A stretch of DNA of 64,000 nt from Rhodobacter sp. (GCA_016704435.1 JADJAB010000003.1:124001-188000); one strand, 5' to 3'. Shown: positions 1 through 9,364, numbered from the stretch's first letter. The notes: generated by a model not told the origin, from the letters alone. Made by a program: numbers and translations.

Positions 1-301
1 TGATGACTGCGCGTGTTTGGTGAATAGCTTGCAAGTATCTGTCATTGCGATGTTTTTTCGCGGTCGTCCTGAACACTTCGACGCCGGTGGCGCTCGGCGT
101 GATGGAACCGACGTCGAACCCATGATTTCAGGCAAGCTAGTTGATTTCGTCGGCAATCCAGATGATTAGGTCGCCGACGTCCGGCACTCGGGCTTTCTCG
201 TTGCGCGTCTTCCAGGTTGGCTCGATCAGGCCCTGTTTGTTGCGCGCGCCACCTTCCGGACGAATGTCGGTTACCTTCCGGACGAAAAAATTTTCACGCT
301 G
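1..301. other. Unassigned left edge, possible phage-gene remnants
   Basis: No gene can be assigned. On the minus strand, one frame reads plausibly like coding sequence from about 250 to 140 (containing DLIIWIADEIN, then a stop) and again, same frame, from about 125 to the window edge (GFDVGSITPSATGVEVF). Because this lies downstream of a phage-type methylase on the same strand, these may be fragments of neighbouring phage genes. The family is not recognised. Confidence 0.25.
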
Positions 302-1002
302 TCAGTCTTCAGGGGCGCGAATACTCCCGATCAGCAGGCTCGCCGCGCTCGCCACGGCTGCTTGGCTTTGAACCGATCGTATAGGTGGTCTTCACCTCTT
401 CGATCGTCGCCCATCCGAACATCTCCCTGATCTCGGGGACGTCGTTGATCGACATCAGGAAGCGGCCCTTGATCCCTGTCAGGATTTCGGCCAGCCGCTG
501 GAAATCCTGACGGGTGAACAGGGTCTTGCCGTAGTCACCCTCAGACCCCCAATAGGGCGGGTCGAGGTAGAACAGCGTCCCGGGTGTGTCATACCGGCCG
601 ATGAACGTGCCAAAGTCCAGGCACTCAATCACCACGCCGGACAGGCGGCTGTGCAGGTCCTCCAGCATCGGTTCCAGCGTGGTCAGGTTGAACCGTCCCG
701 GCCGGTCTGGTGACACCCCGAAGGTGCGGCCCGAGACCTTGTCGCCGAATGCCGTGCGCTGCAGGTAGAGAAACCGCGCGGCACGTTCCAGATCGGTCAG
801 CGTCTCGGGGTTCGTGTCGACCAGCCGGTGGAATTCCGCCCGTGTCGTCAGCTGGAATCGCAGCGTGTCAGGAACTGCGGATAGTGGCGCTGCAGGATCC
901 GGAAGAGGTTCGCCACATCGCGGCCCGCATCGTTGATCACTTCGGCGCGCGGACGCGATGTCCGGCGCAGGAAGATACCGCCCATGCCCAGGAAAGGCTC
1001 GG
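302..1002 (-). pseudogene. Phage-type D12 class DNA adenine methylase (Dam-like), broken
   Basis: This is a remnant of an N6-adenine DNA methyltransferase of the D12/Dam type, which methylates adenine in duplex DNA using SAM. Visible parts are the FLGMGG motif I region near 985, NDAGRDVANLFR after it, and the catalytic DPPY motif (LFYLDPPYWGSEGDYGK) near 560. The N-terminus is removed exactly at the IS21-1 end at 1003. The frame breaks near 868 (QFL then DTLRFQLTT in another frame) and again near 365, where the C-terminal ASLLIGSIRAPED ending lies out of frame. Such solitary methylases are usual phage cargo. The family call is firm. Whether the frame breaks are real is uncertain. Confidence 0.75.
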
Positions 1003-1074
1003 TGTTGATTTTCACCCAGAAGTGAGCCGGTTTTTTCACCGAGAAGTGGGCCACCTCTGATTATGGATTTCGGT

Positions 1075-1872
1075 TCATGCTGGGGTCAAGGTCTGTGTAG
1101 TCTCCTTTCTTTTCTTTGCGGCGGATGCGGCTGCTGAGCTGGCTTTGAAGCGGAAGCTGTCGTTTCCGGTTTCAAGGATGTGACAACGGTGGGTTAGGCG
1201 GTCGAGCAATGCTGTTGTCATCTTGGCGTCGCCGAACACGGTGGCCCATTCGCTGAAGCTGAGGTTGGTGGTGATGACGACGCTGGTGCGCTCGTAGAGC
1301 TTGCTCAGCAGATGGAACAACAGCGCCCCGCCCGAGGCGCTGAACGGCAGGTAGCCAAGTTCATCGAGGATCACCAGGTCTAGCTTGGTCATGCCTTCGG
1401 CGATCTGGCCGGCCTTTCCCTTGGCCTTCTCCTGTTCAAGTGCGTTGACCAATTCGATGGTCGAGAAGAAGCGGACCTTTCGGCGGTGATGCTCGATGGC
1501 CTGGATGCCAAGGGCAGTTGCAACATGGGTTTTGCCGGTGCCCGGACCGCCGATCAGGACCACGTTCTGGGCGCCGTCCATAAATTCGCAGCGATGCAGT
1601 GTCCGGACCGTGGCTTCGTTTATCTCGCTGGCGGCGAAGTCGAAGCTGGACAGATCTTTGTAGGCCGGGAAGCGGGCCGACTTCATGTGATAGGCGATAG
1701 AGCGGACCTCGCGTTCGGCCAATTCGGCCTTCAAGAGTTGCGACAGCATCGGGATGGCGGCTTCAAAGGCCGGTGCCCCCTGTTCGATCAGATCGGTGAC
1801 GGCTTGCGCCATGCCATACATTTTGAGGCTGCGCAGCACTGGTGACGATGGCGCCAGCGGCTGCAGGGTCAT
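1075..1872 (-). CDS. istB: IS21-family transposition helper ATPase IstB (IS21-1 copy 1)
   Basis: This is the 265-residue AAA+ helper of IS21 transposition, which loads the IstA transposase onto target DNA. The Walker A motif GGPGTGKTHVA lies near residue 108 and the Walker B stretch LVILDELGYLPF near 170, followed by the sensor-like TTNLSFSEWATVFGD and the typical C-terminal LLDRLTHRCHILETGNDSFRF. The frame is intact, unlike copy 2. It starts 4 bases inside the end of istA (stop/start overlap at 1869-1872), as is normal in IS21. It is the only undamaged transposition gene of this element in the window. Confidence 0.92.
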   Translation of the reverse strand: MTLQPLAPSSPVLRSLKMYGMAQAVTDLIEQGAPAFEAAIPMLSQLLKAELAEREVRSIAYHMKSARFPAYKDLSSFDFAASEINEATVRTLHRCEFMDGAQNVVLIGGPGTGKTHVATALGIQAIEHHRRKVRFFSTIELVNALEQEKAKGKAGQIAEGMTKLDLVILDELGYLPFSASGGALLFHLLSKLYERTSVVITTNLSFSEWATVFGDAKMTTALLDRLTHRCHILETGNDSFRFKASSAAASAAKKRKETTQTLTPA

Positions 1873-3402
1873 GACGCATGGCGGCCTCCGACGATCTGGG
1901 CACGCAGGCCGTCATAGCGTTCGACATTGGCCTTGGGCTCTCGGTGCAGAGCCAACGCCTGAGGTGTGTCCAATGGCGGGCCGTCTATCACCTTGCCGTC
2001 GATCAGCCGGTGCAGGAGATTCAGCACATGGGTCTTGGTGGGCACACCCTCAGCCAGCGACCGCTCAACGGCGGTGAGCACGGCTTGTTCATCGTGATGC
2101 AGCACGAGGGCAAGGATATCCACCATTTCCCGATCACCGCCCGGTTTGCGCAGCATATGAACCTGCAACTGTCTGAAGGCAGGTGGTAATTCAAGGAATG
2201 GCGCTCCATTCCGAAGAGCCCCGGGTTTGCGTTGAACGACCGCCAGATAATGTCGCCAGTCGTAGATCGTCTTTGCTGGAAAGTGATGGCTGCGCTGGAT
2301 CACGCGGACATGTTCGCACAGGATGTTGCCCTCGGCCGCCACCAGCAGCCGGTCTGGATAGATCCGCAGGCTCACTGGCCGATTGGCAAATGATGCCGGA
2401 ACGCTGTAGCGATTGCGATCAAAGCTGATCAGACAAGTCGGCGATACGCGTTTGCTCAGGCTCGACAAAGCCGTCAAAGGCCACGGGCAGCGGCATCAGC
2501 GCTGCCTGTTCTTCGGCCCAGACATCTGCAATCGAGCCGGGCTGTTTGCCATGCGGGGTCTGCCGCCACAACTCGAGGCAGCACCGTTCCAGCCAGTCAT
2601 TCAGCGCGGCAAGGTCTGGGAACTCTGGCATCCTCTGCAACATCTGGTGACGGGAGTCGCGGACGTTCTTCTCGACCTGACCCTTCTCCCAGCCCGCTGC
2701 CGGATTACAAAACTCCGGCTCATAGACGTAGTGGTTGGTCATGGCGAGGAAGCGCATATTGATCTGCCGTTCCTTGCCGCGGCCGACGCGATCCACCGCC
2801 GTCTTCATATTATCGTAGATGCCTCGGCTAGGGATGCCGCCAAAGACACGGAAGCCGTGCCAATGGGCGTCGAACAGCATCTCATGGGTTTTGCAAAGGG
2901 TAAGCACGAAGCAGAAAGGCCCGGCTGTGCGACAGCTTGATATGCGCCACTTGCAGTTTGGCGCGCTCGCCGCCAAGAACGGCAAAGTCCTCACTCCAGT
3001 CGAACTGGAAGGCATCGCCGGGGTCAAAATGCAGCGGCACAAAGGTTCCGCGCCCCGTCGTCTGCTGTTCGCGCTGCCGTTCCGCCCGCCACCGACGCGC
3101 AAATGCAGCGACCCGGGCATAGGAACCGGTGAAGCCTAGCGTCACCAGATCGGCATGCAACTGCTTCACGGTCCGCCGCTCTTTGCGCGACTTCCCGGCC
3201 TCGGTCTTCAGCCAGCCCGCCAGCTTCTCGGCAAAAGGATCAATCTTGCTTTGTCGGTCCGGGTCGCAAATTTTGGCTCGATGGTGTTCGCCGCCAGATG
3301 CTTGGTCACCGTATTACGCGACACGCCCGTCAGTCGCGCGATCTCGCGGATCGACAGCTTCTGCCGCAAATGCATCCGTCGGATGATGTTCAATAGTCCC
3401 AT
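1869..3402 (-). pseudogene. istA: IS21-family transposase IstA (IS21-1 copy 1), frameshifted
   Basis: IstA is the DDE transposase of IS21 elements. The N-terminal helix-turn-helix (MHLRQKLSIREIARLTGVSR) begins near 3380, the catalytic-core FDWSEDF is near 3000, and GIYDNMK and WEKGQVEKN follow at about 2815 and 2690. Comparison with copy 2 shows three single-base differences that break this copy: one base lost in the ACCCGG stretch near 3268, an extra A in the CAAAACCC run near 2890, and an extra C near 2458. Each lies in a short homopolymer, so a sequencing origin is possible. Confidence 0.85.
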
Positions 3403-3514
3403 GTGGATCACTCCGTTGCCCCGCCGCTCACCGCTTTGGGGAAAGGTTCACATGGCTCCAGTTCTCAGTGAAAATTATGCGCCTAACCGGCTCACTTCTG
3501 GGTGAAAATCAACA

Positions 3515-3770
3515 CTTGATGGTCAGACAGAACTGGATCGCAGCATCCGAGAACAGCGCAGGCCGACCGGGGCTGCCGTCATGCGGCGCGAGCCACGTCA
3601 TGTCCTTGTCCAGCCAAATCAGCAGAGAACCGCGCTGGCGCAGCGCCGCAGTGTAGCTGGACCAGTTCGTGGTGCGGTAGCGGGCGGGTGATGGCTTGCT
3701 CATGCCGCCTGTCTAACTGCATGGATTCACGATGTGAATCCTCCAACGTCAAAGTTATTGCAACAACGCC
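3515..3770 (-). pseudogene. 5' fragment of an IS5/IS903-type transposase
   Basis: The first 60 or so codons of an IS903-group transposase (starts at 3703; SKPSPARYRTTNWSSYTAA) plus its terminal sequence up to 3770 (GCAACAACGCC on this strand) are present. The sequence matches the element at 51411-52464 and stops exactly at the IS21-1 end after CTGACCATCAAG, so IS21-1 inserted into this element or recombined with it. The remaining two thirds of the transposase is absent from this side and is not found on the other flank of IS21-1. Confidence 0.85.
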
Positions 3771-4101
3771 TGGTGCCGCTCTTCGCGACATCGGGGCCTC
3801 GGATTGCCAGGAAACCGGCCGCTGGGTGAACAACCGCGCCGGGAATTCGCACCAGCCATTCCGAAGGCGAGAACGGGAAATGCTGCGGTTTCGTGGCATG
3901 GGAACCCTCCAGAAACTCGCATCCGCCCACGCCTCGGTCTGCAACCATTTCAATCAGGAGCGCAGCCTCCCCAGCTCTGACAGCACCGAAAGGGGGACTC
4001 ACGCCTCAGGCGCAAGTTCAGCATCAACGCCCAGCGGCACCTCAGAAAATCATACGACAAGAGCGGGAAAGGCACCAACCGCCAAGGCGGGCAATCCGGC
4101 G
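3771..4101. other. Gap between IS903-type end and permease gene
   Basis: No gene is confidently identified. A minus-strand frame from 4002 reads through without stops into the IS903-type end (containing SEWLVRIPGAVVHPAAG), and could be the start of a gene cut by the IS. It matches no family I recognise. The long plus-strand frame that runs across this region and the permease is antisense shadow. Confidence 0.3.
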
Positions 4102-5220
4102 TCAGCGCAAGCCGCGGATGGCGGCCGACGGGGCGATCCGGGTGACACGCCATGCCGGGTAAAGGGCCGCCAGCGTCCCCACGCAACAGACCCAACCCAC
4201 TGCCTGCGCCACGATCCCAAGCGTGATATAGGGTTCCAGCAAGCCAGCAAAGACCCGCATCCAGGACACCGCGTACATCGCGCCGATGCCGATCGCGATG
4301 CCGGCCAGGCTGCCGGCGACGCACATCATCAGCCCCTCGGCCACCACCAGCACGCGGATCATGCCCGGCGTCCAGCCGATGGCGGCAAGGATGCCGAACT
4401 CCTGCCGCCGCTCGGACACCGACATCACCAGCGTGTTGGCCACCAGGATCGACGAAGCCAGGATCATCACCAGCGACACCGCCGAGGCGATGGTGCCAAG
4501 CGTGCGCTCGAACTGCATGTTGCCGGCGAATTCCGCGCTGTCGCTGACGTCCAGCAGCGGCGAGATGGCCGCCAGCCGGGCCTTGACCCCGGCCGCCGCT
4601 TCCGGCGTCACCGGGCGCGTCAACCGCACCTGGAACAGCGAGACGATGCCGGGCCGGCCCAACAGCTCTTGCAGCACCGGCAGGCGGGTGATGGCGATGT
4701 TCTGGTTGAAGACCGAGTCCGAGACCGAGAGGCCGGAAATGACGAAGCTTTCATATTGCATGGTGACTTCGTCGCCGACGTCCTTGCCCAGGGCCTGGGC
4801 AATGGAGCGGCCAAGGACCAGTTCGCGCGGGCCCGTCGGGGCGGCGCCGGCGTGCAATTCCAGCGACGCCCAGAGAAAGCTGCCCTCGGGCCACCCGGTA
4901 ACGAAGATGTTCGCGGTCTCGTCCACTTCGGCCACGGTCAGCACCACGCCGGAAGCCTGTTCGACGCCCTTGACCGCGGCCAGCGCCGTGCCGAAATCCT
5001 GCGCGACCGAACTGCTGACGAAGCTGTAGGTGTTGCGCTGGCTGACCACGAAGTCGGCGCCGATGTCGCCAAGGCCGCTTTCGAACGAATGCTGGATGCC
5101 GCGGGTCAGGCCGGTCAGCGCGATGAACGCCCCCACCGCCACCGCGATGCCCAGGATCGTCAGGGCCGAACGCACCCTTTGCGAGGCGAGGTTGCGCAGT
5201 GGCAGGGTGGAAAGGTTCAT
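4102..5220 (-). CDS. MacB/FtsX-type ABC transporter permease
   Basis: This inner-membrane permease has the MacB core plus FtsX layout: one N-terminal membrane helix (ILGIAVAVGAFIALTGL), a large periplasmic domain of about 220 residues, then three C-terminal helices (SAVSLVMILASSILVANTLV; VLVVAEGLMMCVAGSLAGIAIG; IVAQAVGWVCCVGTLAALYP). The start chosen, MNLSTLPLRNL, overlaps the ATPase stop by 4 bases (ATGA), implying translational coupling. Together with the upstream ATPase and an MlaC-like periplasmic protein it forms a three-gene operon. Substrate is unknown. The MlaC-like partner suggests lipid movement between membranes, which is inference. Confidence 0.85.
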   Translation of the reverse strand: MNLSTLPLRNLASQRVRSALTILGIAVAVGAFIALTGLTRGIQHSFESGLGDIGADFVVSQRNTYSFVSSSVAQDFGTALAAVKGVEQASGVVLTVAEVDETANIFVTGWPEGSFLWASLELHAGAAPTGPRELVLGRSIAQALGKDVGDEVTMQYESFVISGLSVSDSVFNQNIAITRLPVLQELLGRPGIVSLFQVRLTRPVTPEAAAGVKARLAAISPLLDVSDSAEFAGNMQFERTLGTIASAVSLVMILASSILVANTLVMSVSERRQEFGILAAIGWTPGMIRVLVVAEGLMMCVAGSLAGIAIGIGAMYAVSWMRVFAGLLEPYITLGIVAQAVGWVCCVGTLAALYPAWRVTRIAPSAAIRGLR

Positions 5221-5939
5221 GCCGGCATCCCTTTCGGCCGCTCCGGCGCTGGTTGCGTGTCGCGGACGATGCACCCGTCGATCATTTCGACCCGGCGGTC
5301 GCAGCGCGCGGCGATTCCGCGGTCATGCGTGACGATCACGACCGCGATGCCCTCGCTGCGCTGCAAGCCCTCCAGCAGGTCGATGATCTGGGCGCTGCTG
5401 GCGGAATCGAGGCTGCCGGTCGGCTCATCCGCCACGACCATCTCGGGCCGGTTGGCAAGGGCGCGGGCGATCGCCACGCGCTGGCGTTCGCCGCCCGACA
5501 GCTCCATCGGCAATTGCGCGGGGCGGCGCGCCAGGCCAAGCAGGTCCAGAAGCTCTGCGACACGGTCGCGGCGCTGCCGCGCCGACCGGCTCTGCGACAA
5601 CATGGCAAGCTCGACGTTCTCGGCGACGGTCAGCGAGGCGATCAGGTGGAAGGACTGGAACACGAAACCGATCCGCGCCGCCCGAAGGCGCGCCCAGGCG
5701 GCGCGGCCGCGCACCGGCTGGCCATCGAAGAAGACCTCGCCCGAGGTCGGCTCCTCCAGCCCGCACAGGATGTCGAGCAGGGTGGACTTGCCGCAACCGC
5801 TGGGCCCGGTGATCGACACGAACTCCCCCCTTCCGACAACCAGCGAGGCATCGTTCAAGGCAACGATGCGGCCATTGTCGTAGCTGCGACAGCACCGCCG
5901 CATTTCGGCCAAGGGGGTCAACGGCTTGCCTGGGGTCAC
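5217..5939 (-). CDS. ABC transporter ATP-binding protein (MacB/LolD type)
   Basis: This 240-residue nucleotide-binding subunit powers the permease encoded just downstream. Visible motifs are Walker A GPSGCGKST near residue 43, the signature LSGGERQRVAIARAL near 145, Walker B MVVADEPTG directly after it, and the H-loop in VIVTHDRGIAARCD. The size and motif spacing fit the MacB/LolD subfamily. The start codon overlaps the stop of the MlaC-like gene (5936-5939, ATGA), and its own stop overlaps the permease start, so the three genes are translated as one unit. Confidence 0.9.
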   Translation of the reverse strand: MTPGKPLTPLAEMRRCCRSYDNGRIVALNDASLVVGRGEFVSITGPSGCGKSTLLDILCGLEEPTSGEVFFDGQPVRGRAAWARLRAARIGFVFQSFHLIASLTVAENVELAMLSQSRSARQRRDRVAELLDLLGLARRPAQLPMELSGGERQRVAIARALANRPEMVVADEPTGSLDSASSAQIIDLLEGLQRSEGIAVVIVTHDRGIAARCDRRVEMIDGCIVRDTQPAPERPKGMPA

Positions 5940-6640
5940 TTTCGCGCGGCGACCTCGGCGCGCAGGGCGGTCGTCAGTTCGGCCAGCGATCCGCCGGCCG
6001 CCTTCAGCCGGGCGGCATAATCGTCGCGCCGCGCGGCACTGAAGGAGGCGTTATTGCCGAGCAGGTCATAGATGCAATACCGCGTCCCGCAGGGTCGCAT
6101 CTTCCAGTCCAGCTTCTTCTCGGTGCCGTCGGCTTTGGTCAGCCGCGAGAAGACGACGACATCGCCGCCCTTCAACGCCTTGCTGCGGATGATCTCGAAG
6201 TCCTGGTCGCGGCGGATCCGCTGGCTCAGTTCCAGCGCGATGACCTCCAGCAGGACAGCCTTGAAATCCTTGCGTTCCGCCGGCGTGGCCTTGCCGTAGG
6301 CGGGGCCCAGAACTTTCCGCGACAGGGCGTCAAGGTCGATCGACGTGGCAAGCCGGGCGGCCAGGCGGTCCGGCTTGGCACCTGCCTCGATGGTACTGGC
6401 GTAGATCCGCGTGACCGATGCGGTGGCATCCTCGGTGGGCGCCGCGGCTGCCGGCGCCAGCGCCGCTACAGACAAGGCCACCAGCAGCGCGACACGGGCA
6501 AAGGGCGTAGCCGACAGCCGCAAGGCGGGGCGGCGGCCTCCCGGACTGCGGCCTTCGGCATCGCGGCCCGACGACCGCCGGCGAAGGCCGAAAAGCCGTT
6601 GCCAAAACCGCACACCCGCGTAATTGCGCCGAATTATCAA
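5936..6640 (-). CDS. MlaC/Ttg2-family periplasmic phospholipid-binding protein
   Basis: This is the first gene of the ABC operon. After a long basic leader there is a signal peptide (VALLVALSVAALAPAAAA), then a MlaC/Ttg2 (toluene tolerance) domain: SVTRIYASTIEAGAKPDRLAARLATSIDLDALSRKVLG, KDFKAVLLEVIALELSQRI and the late WKMRPCGTRYCIYDLL. Family members carry phospholipid between the outer membrane and the inner-membrane Mla complex. Here the partner is a MacB-type permease rather than MlaE/MlaD, which is unusual. The start is uncertain: the reading frame opens with TTG at 6640, and GTG at 6613 is another option. Confidence 0.75.
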   Translation of the reverse strand: MIIRRNYAGVRFWQRLFGLRRRSSGRDAEGRSPGGRRPALRLSATPFARVALLVALSVAALAPAAAAPTEDATASVTRIYASTIEAGAKPDRLAARLATSIDLDALSRKVLGPAYGKATPAERKDFKAVLLEVIALELSQRIRRDQDFEIIRSKALKGGDVVVFSRLTKADGTEKKLDWKMRPCGTRYCIYDLLGNNASFSAARRDDYAARLKAAGGSLAELTTALRAEVAARK

Positions 6641-6802
6641 TGGCTTTTATCTCGCCCTCATTGCCCCGGTTTTCTATAGAACAAAGCAAAGGGTGCTGCA
6701 AATCGAATATCCCGGTTGCGCGCGCCGACAGGTCGGGCCATGCCCCGTGCGCGGCACCGGCCGCGAACGGATTGCGACGAAGGGCAGACATTGCTGACAG
6801 AC

Positions 6803-7518
6803 ATGAATGCGGTGGCCACCAGCGTCTACTGCGAGCGCACTTCTCCTGCCTTCTGGTCCGAACCCCTGAATGCGACGACCAGCCTCTTTGTCATCCTCGT
6901 GGCGGGGATCGGGTTCGTCCGGCTGTGGCGCGGGGATTGCTCAGCCCGACGGTGATCGTGCTGATGATCCTGGCGGTAGCCATCGGCATCGGATCGTTCC
7001 TGTTGCATACATTTGCCACCGTCTGGGCCGAGCTTGCCGACGTGCTTCCGATCTGGAGCTTCGTTGTGGTCTATGGCCTGCTGGCCCTGCGCAGCTTTGC
7101 ACCCGACAGGTTCAGCCTGCCCTTTGCCACGACGCTTTGCCTTGGCGTTTTCGGCAGCGGCGTCGCGCTGGCGATCGGCGACCCGACCGGCATGACCGCG
7201 TCAGGCATGAAGATCGGCTTCAGCGGATCGGCGCAATATGTTCCGGCGACCCTGATGATCGGCAGTGTTGCCTGGTTCCTGTGGAAGGCCCGGCATCCGT
7301 CGCTGCTGCGTCTTGGCCTTGGGGTCGGCCTTTTCGGGCTGGCACTGGCCTTCCGCAGCCTGGACATGTTGGCCTGCGACAGCGTCCCGACCGGAACGCA
7401 TTTCCTGTGGCATGTCACCAATTGCGTGGTGTTCTGGTATCTGATCGAGGGCTATGCTGTCCACAACGCGACGCCTGCCGGACCAAGGAGCGCCGCACCG
7501 GGCCTGTCTGCGCGCTAG
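6803..7518 (+). pseudogene. Ceramidase-family membrane hydrolase, one frameshift
   Basis: This resembles the alkaline-ceramidase/PAQR superfamily (membrane Zn hydrolases acting on ceramide-like amides). Family hallmarks visible are the N-terminal YCERTSPAFWSEPLNA, the histidine segment FLLHTFATVWAELADVLPI and the C-terminal THFLWHVTNCVVFWYLIEGY, with about six hydrophobic helices between. The first 45 codons (start ATG 6803) are in one frame and the rest in another, with the break near 6935 around CGCGGGGATTGC, a G-run. A single-base correction restores a protein of about 237 residues. It is divergently arranged with the MlaC-like operon, so a lipid-related function is plausible for the locus. 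Confidence 0.7.
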
Positions 7519-7601
7519 GGCCACTCCGGCGCCGGGTCTGCCGACGCTGCCGGGCAAGGGAAAGCGGCGACACGCGGCCGCCGCTTTCCAGGGGCCGGGC
7601 G

Positions 7602-7871
7602 TTACTTCGCCAGTTCGGCCGCCATGTCGTCCAGCGCCTTGCAGACCTCGGTCAGGTCATCGCCGCCGGCGGCCACCTTGGTGGCGATTTCCTGCAGCTT
7701 CGGTGCGACGGCGGCCACTTTCTCGGGTGCGGTCGCGGCCATTTCGGTGATCTTGGTGGTCAGGTCGGTGGCCTTCTTCTGCGCCTCTTCCTGGGTGCAG
7801 CTGGCCTTGTCATCGCAGGCCGACAGAAAAATCGCGGCCGCGAGTGTCGCCACAATGGTCGTAACTCTCAT
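7602..7871 (-). CDS. Small predicted lipoprotein, helical
   Basis: This 89-residue protein has a lipoprotein signal (MRVTTIVATLAAAIFLSAC, lipobox LSAC near residue 19). The mature part is acidic and helical (EEAQKKATDLTTKITEMAA), probably a coiled coil, with one further Cys pair candidate (SCTQ and EVCKAL). The start at 7871 is chosen because a GGAGA ribosome-binding site lies about 6 bases upstream. The reading frame extends to 7955 but without support. The family is not recognised. It is likely anchored in an envelope membrane. Confidence 0.7.
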   Translation of the reverse strand: MRVTTIVATLAAAIFLSACDDKASCTQEEAQKKATDLTTKITEMAATAPEKVAAVAPKLQEIATKVAAGGDDLTEVCKALDDMAAELAK

Positions 7872-8077
7872 CAGGGTCTCCATCATCAAGCACGGCTGAA
7901 ATTGCCGTAGCGTCAGGGTGCCGCAAATGCTTGCAAAGTCCAGTGGGGTTTTCACGTTCCTGTGAGAGAGGGCGGATATGCGCCCCGTTCCCGGCTTCCT
8001 TGACGTTTCAACGCGAAACCGTCAGGTTCGCGCATCGACAAGGCCTCTCAGAAGGCCCGCAGGAAAGCCCGAGGCAC

Positions 8078-9364
8078 ATGGCAGGCAGAACCGCACCCTT
8101 TTCCGGCTTCGAGTGGATGATCGCATGGCGCTACCTGCGGGCGCGGCGGGCCGAGGGCGGGGTCAGCGTGATGACCTGGATTTCGCTGATCGGCATCACC
8201 TTGGCGGTCTTTGCGCTGATCGTCACCCTTGCGGTGCGGGCCGGGTTCCGGGCGGAATTCGTCGACACCATCCTGGGCGCGAATGCCCATGTCACAGTCT
8301 ATACCAGCGACCGGATCGACGACAGCGGCGCGCGGTTGCAGGGGTTCGAAACCTATGCCGACCTTTCGGCGGCGCTGTCGGCGGTGCCGGGCGTGACCCG
8401 TGCCGCGCCGGTGGTCAAGGGCCAGGTCATCGTGACCGACGGCACCCGCACCTCGGGGGCTGAAGTCTACGGGATGTCGGCTGCCGATCTGGCCTCGCTG
8501 CCGCGCGTGGGCACCGGAGCGCAGGCGATCGGCGATCTTGCGCGGTATCCCGAGGGCATCGCCATGGGCTCCGTTCTGGCGCGCGAACTGGGCGTGACGG
8601 TGGGCGACCGGGTCAGGCTGACTTCGGCCTCGGGCGTGCGCACTGCGATGGGAACGGCCAGCCGCCAGAAGGTCTACGAGATCACCTATGTCTTCACCGC
8701 CGGGCGCTATGACATCGACAAGGTCCGCATCTACATGCCCTTTGCCGAAGCGCAGAGCTATTTCAACCGCGAAGGCTTTGCCGACGAGATCGAGGTGATG
8801 GTGGCCGACCCCGACCATATCGAGGACATGGCCCTGCCGATCCTGAACGCCGCCGGGCCCGAGGCCCTGCTGTGGACCTGGAAGGACAGCGCCGGCGGCT
8901 TTCTGCGCGCGCTGGATATCGAGGACAACGTGATGTTCATCATCATGGCGATCCTGGTGCTGATCGCCTCGCTGAACATCGTCTCGGGCCTGATCATGCT
9001 GGTCAAGAACAAGGGCCGCGACATCGGCATCCTGCGCACGATGGGGCTGACCGAAGGCTCGGTGCTGCGGGTGTTCTTCATCTGCGGCGCCTTCACCGGC
9101 ATCGTCGGCACGGTTCTGGGCCTGGGGCTGGGCGTGGCCTTTGCCTGGAACATCGACAGCATCATGGCCGGGCTGAACCGGCTGACCGGCGCGCAGGTCT
9201 GGGATCCGTCGATCCGCGGCATCTATGCGCTGCCCGCGAAGCTGCAATTCTGGGATGTGGTCTCGGCGGTGGCGCTGTCGCTTGGCCTGTCCTTTGGCGT
9301 AACTATCTTTCCGGCCCGCCGTGCGGCAAGGATGAACCCGGTGGAGGCGCTGCGCTATGAGTGA
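8078..9364 (+). CDS. lolC: Lipoprotein-releasing ABC permease LolC/LolE family
   Basis: This is the inner-membrane permease that extracts outer-membrane lipoproteins and hands them to LolA. It is 428 residues long. The N-terminal FEWMIAWRYLRARRAEGGVSVMTWISLIGI is typical of LolC/E, followed by a helix, a large periplasmic domain and three C-terminal helices (IIMAILVLIASLNIVSGLIM; VFFICGAFTGIVGTVLGLGL; VVSAVALSLGLSFGVTIF). The start ATG at 8078 follows GAGG and fits the family N-terminus. The frame upstream to 7931 is unlikely to be translated. The last 8 bases overlap lolD. As in many alphaproteobacteria, a single LolC/E-type permease gene is present here, not separate C and E genes. Confidence 0.92.
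   Translation: MAGRTAPFSGFEWMIAWRYLRARRAEGGVSVMTWISLIGITLAVFALIVTLAVRAGFRAEFVDTILGANAHVTVYTSDRIDDSGARLQGFETYADLSAALSAVPGVTRAAPVVKGQVIVTDGTRTSGAEVYGMSAADLASLPRVGTGAQAIGDLARYPEGIAMGSVLARELGVTVGDRVRLTSASGVRTAMGTASRQKVYEITYVFTAGRYDIDKVRIYMPFAEAQSYFNREGFADEIEVMVADPDHIEDMALPILNAAGPEALLWTWKDSAGGFLRALDIEDNVMFIIMAILVLIASLNIVSGLIMLVKNKGRDIGILRTMGLTEGSVLRVFFICGAFTGIVGTVLGLGLGVAFAWNIDSIMAGLNRLTGAQVWDPSIRGIYALPAKLQFWDVVSAVALSLGLSFGVTIFPARRAARMNPVEALRYE

Larger units (their letters stand above)
1003..3514 (-). mobile_element. IS21-family element IS21-1, copy 1
   Basis: The element is bounded by a near-perfect 28-base terminal inverted repeat beginning TGTTGATTTTCACCCAGAAG, at 1003-1030 and 3487-3514. It carries istA and istB in the usual order on the minus strand and is about 2.5 kb, normal for IS21. 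The flanks do not form a target duplication: the left flank is the dam pseudogene and the right flank is the interior of an IS903-type transposase. Copy 2 at 47273-49777 is nearly identical and does have a target duplication. A recombination event at this copy is inferred. Confidence 0.9.

Noticed and set aside
3688..5883. A 731-codon open frame on the plus strand
   Set aside because: It lies opposite the ABC permease and ATPase, which have clear domain motifs. The plus-strand translation is low-complexity His/Gln/Arg-rich, as expected from antisense of high-GC genes.
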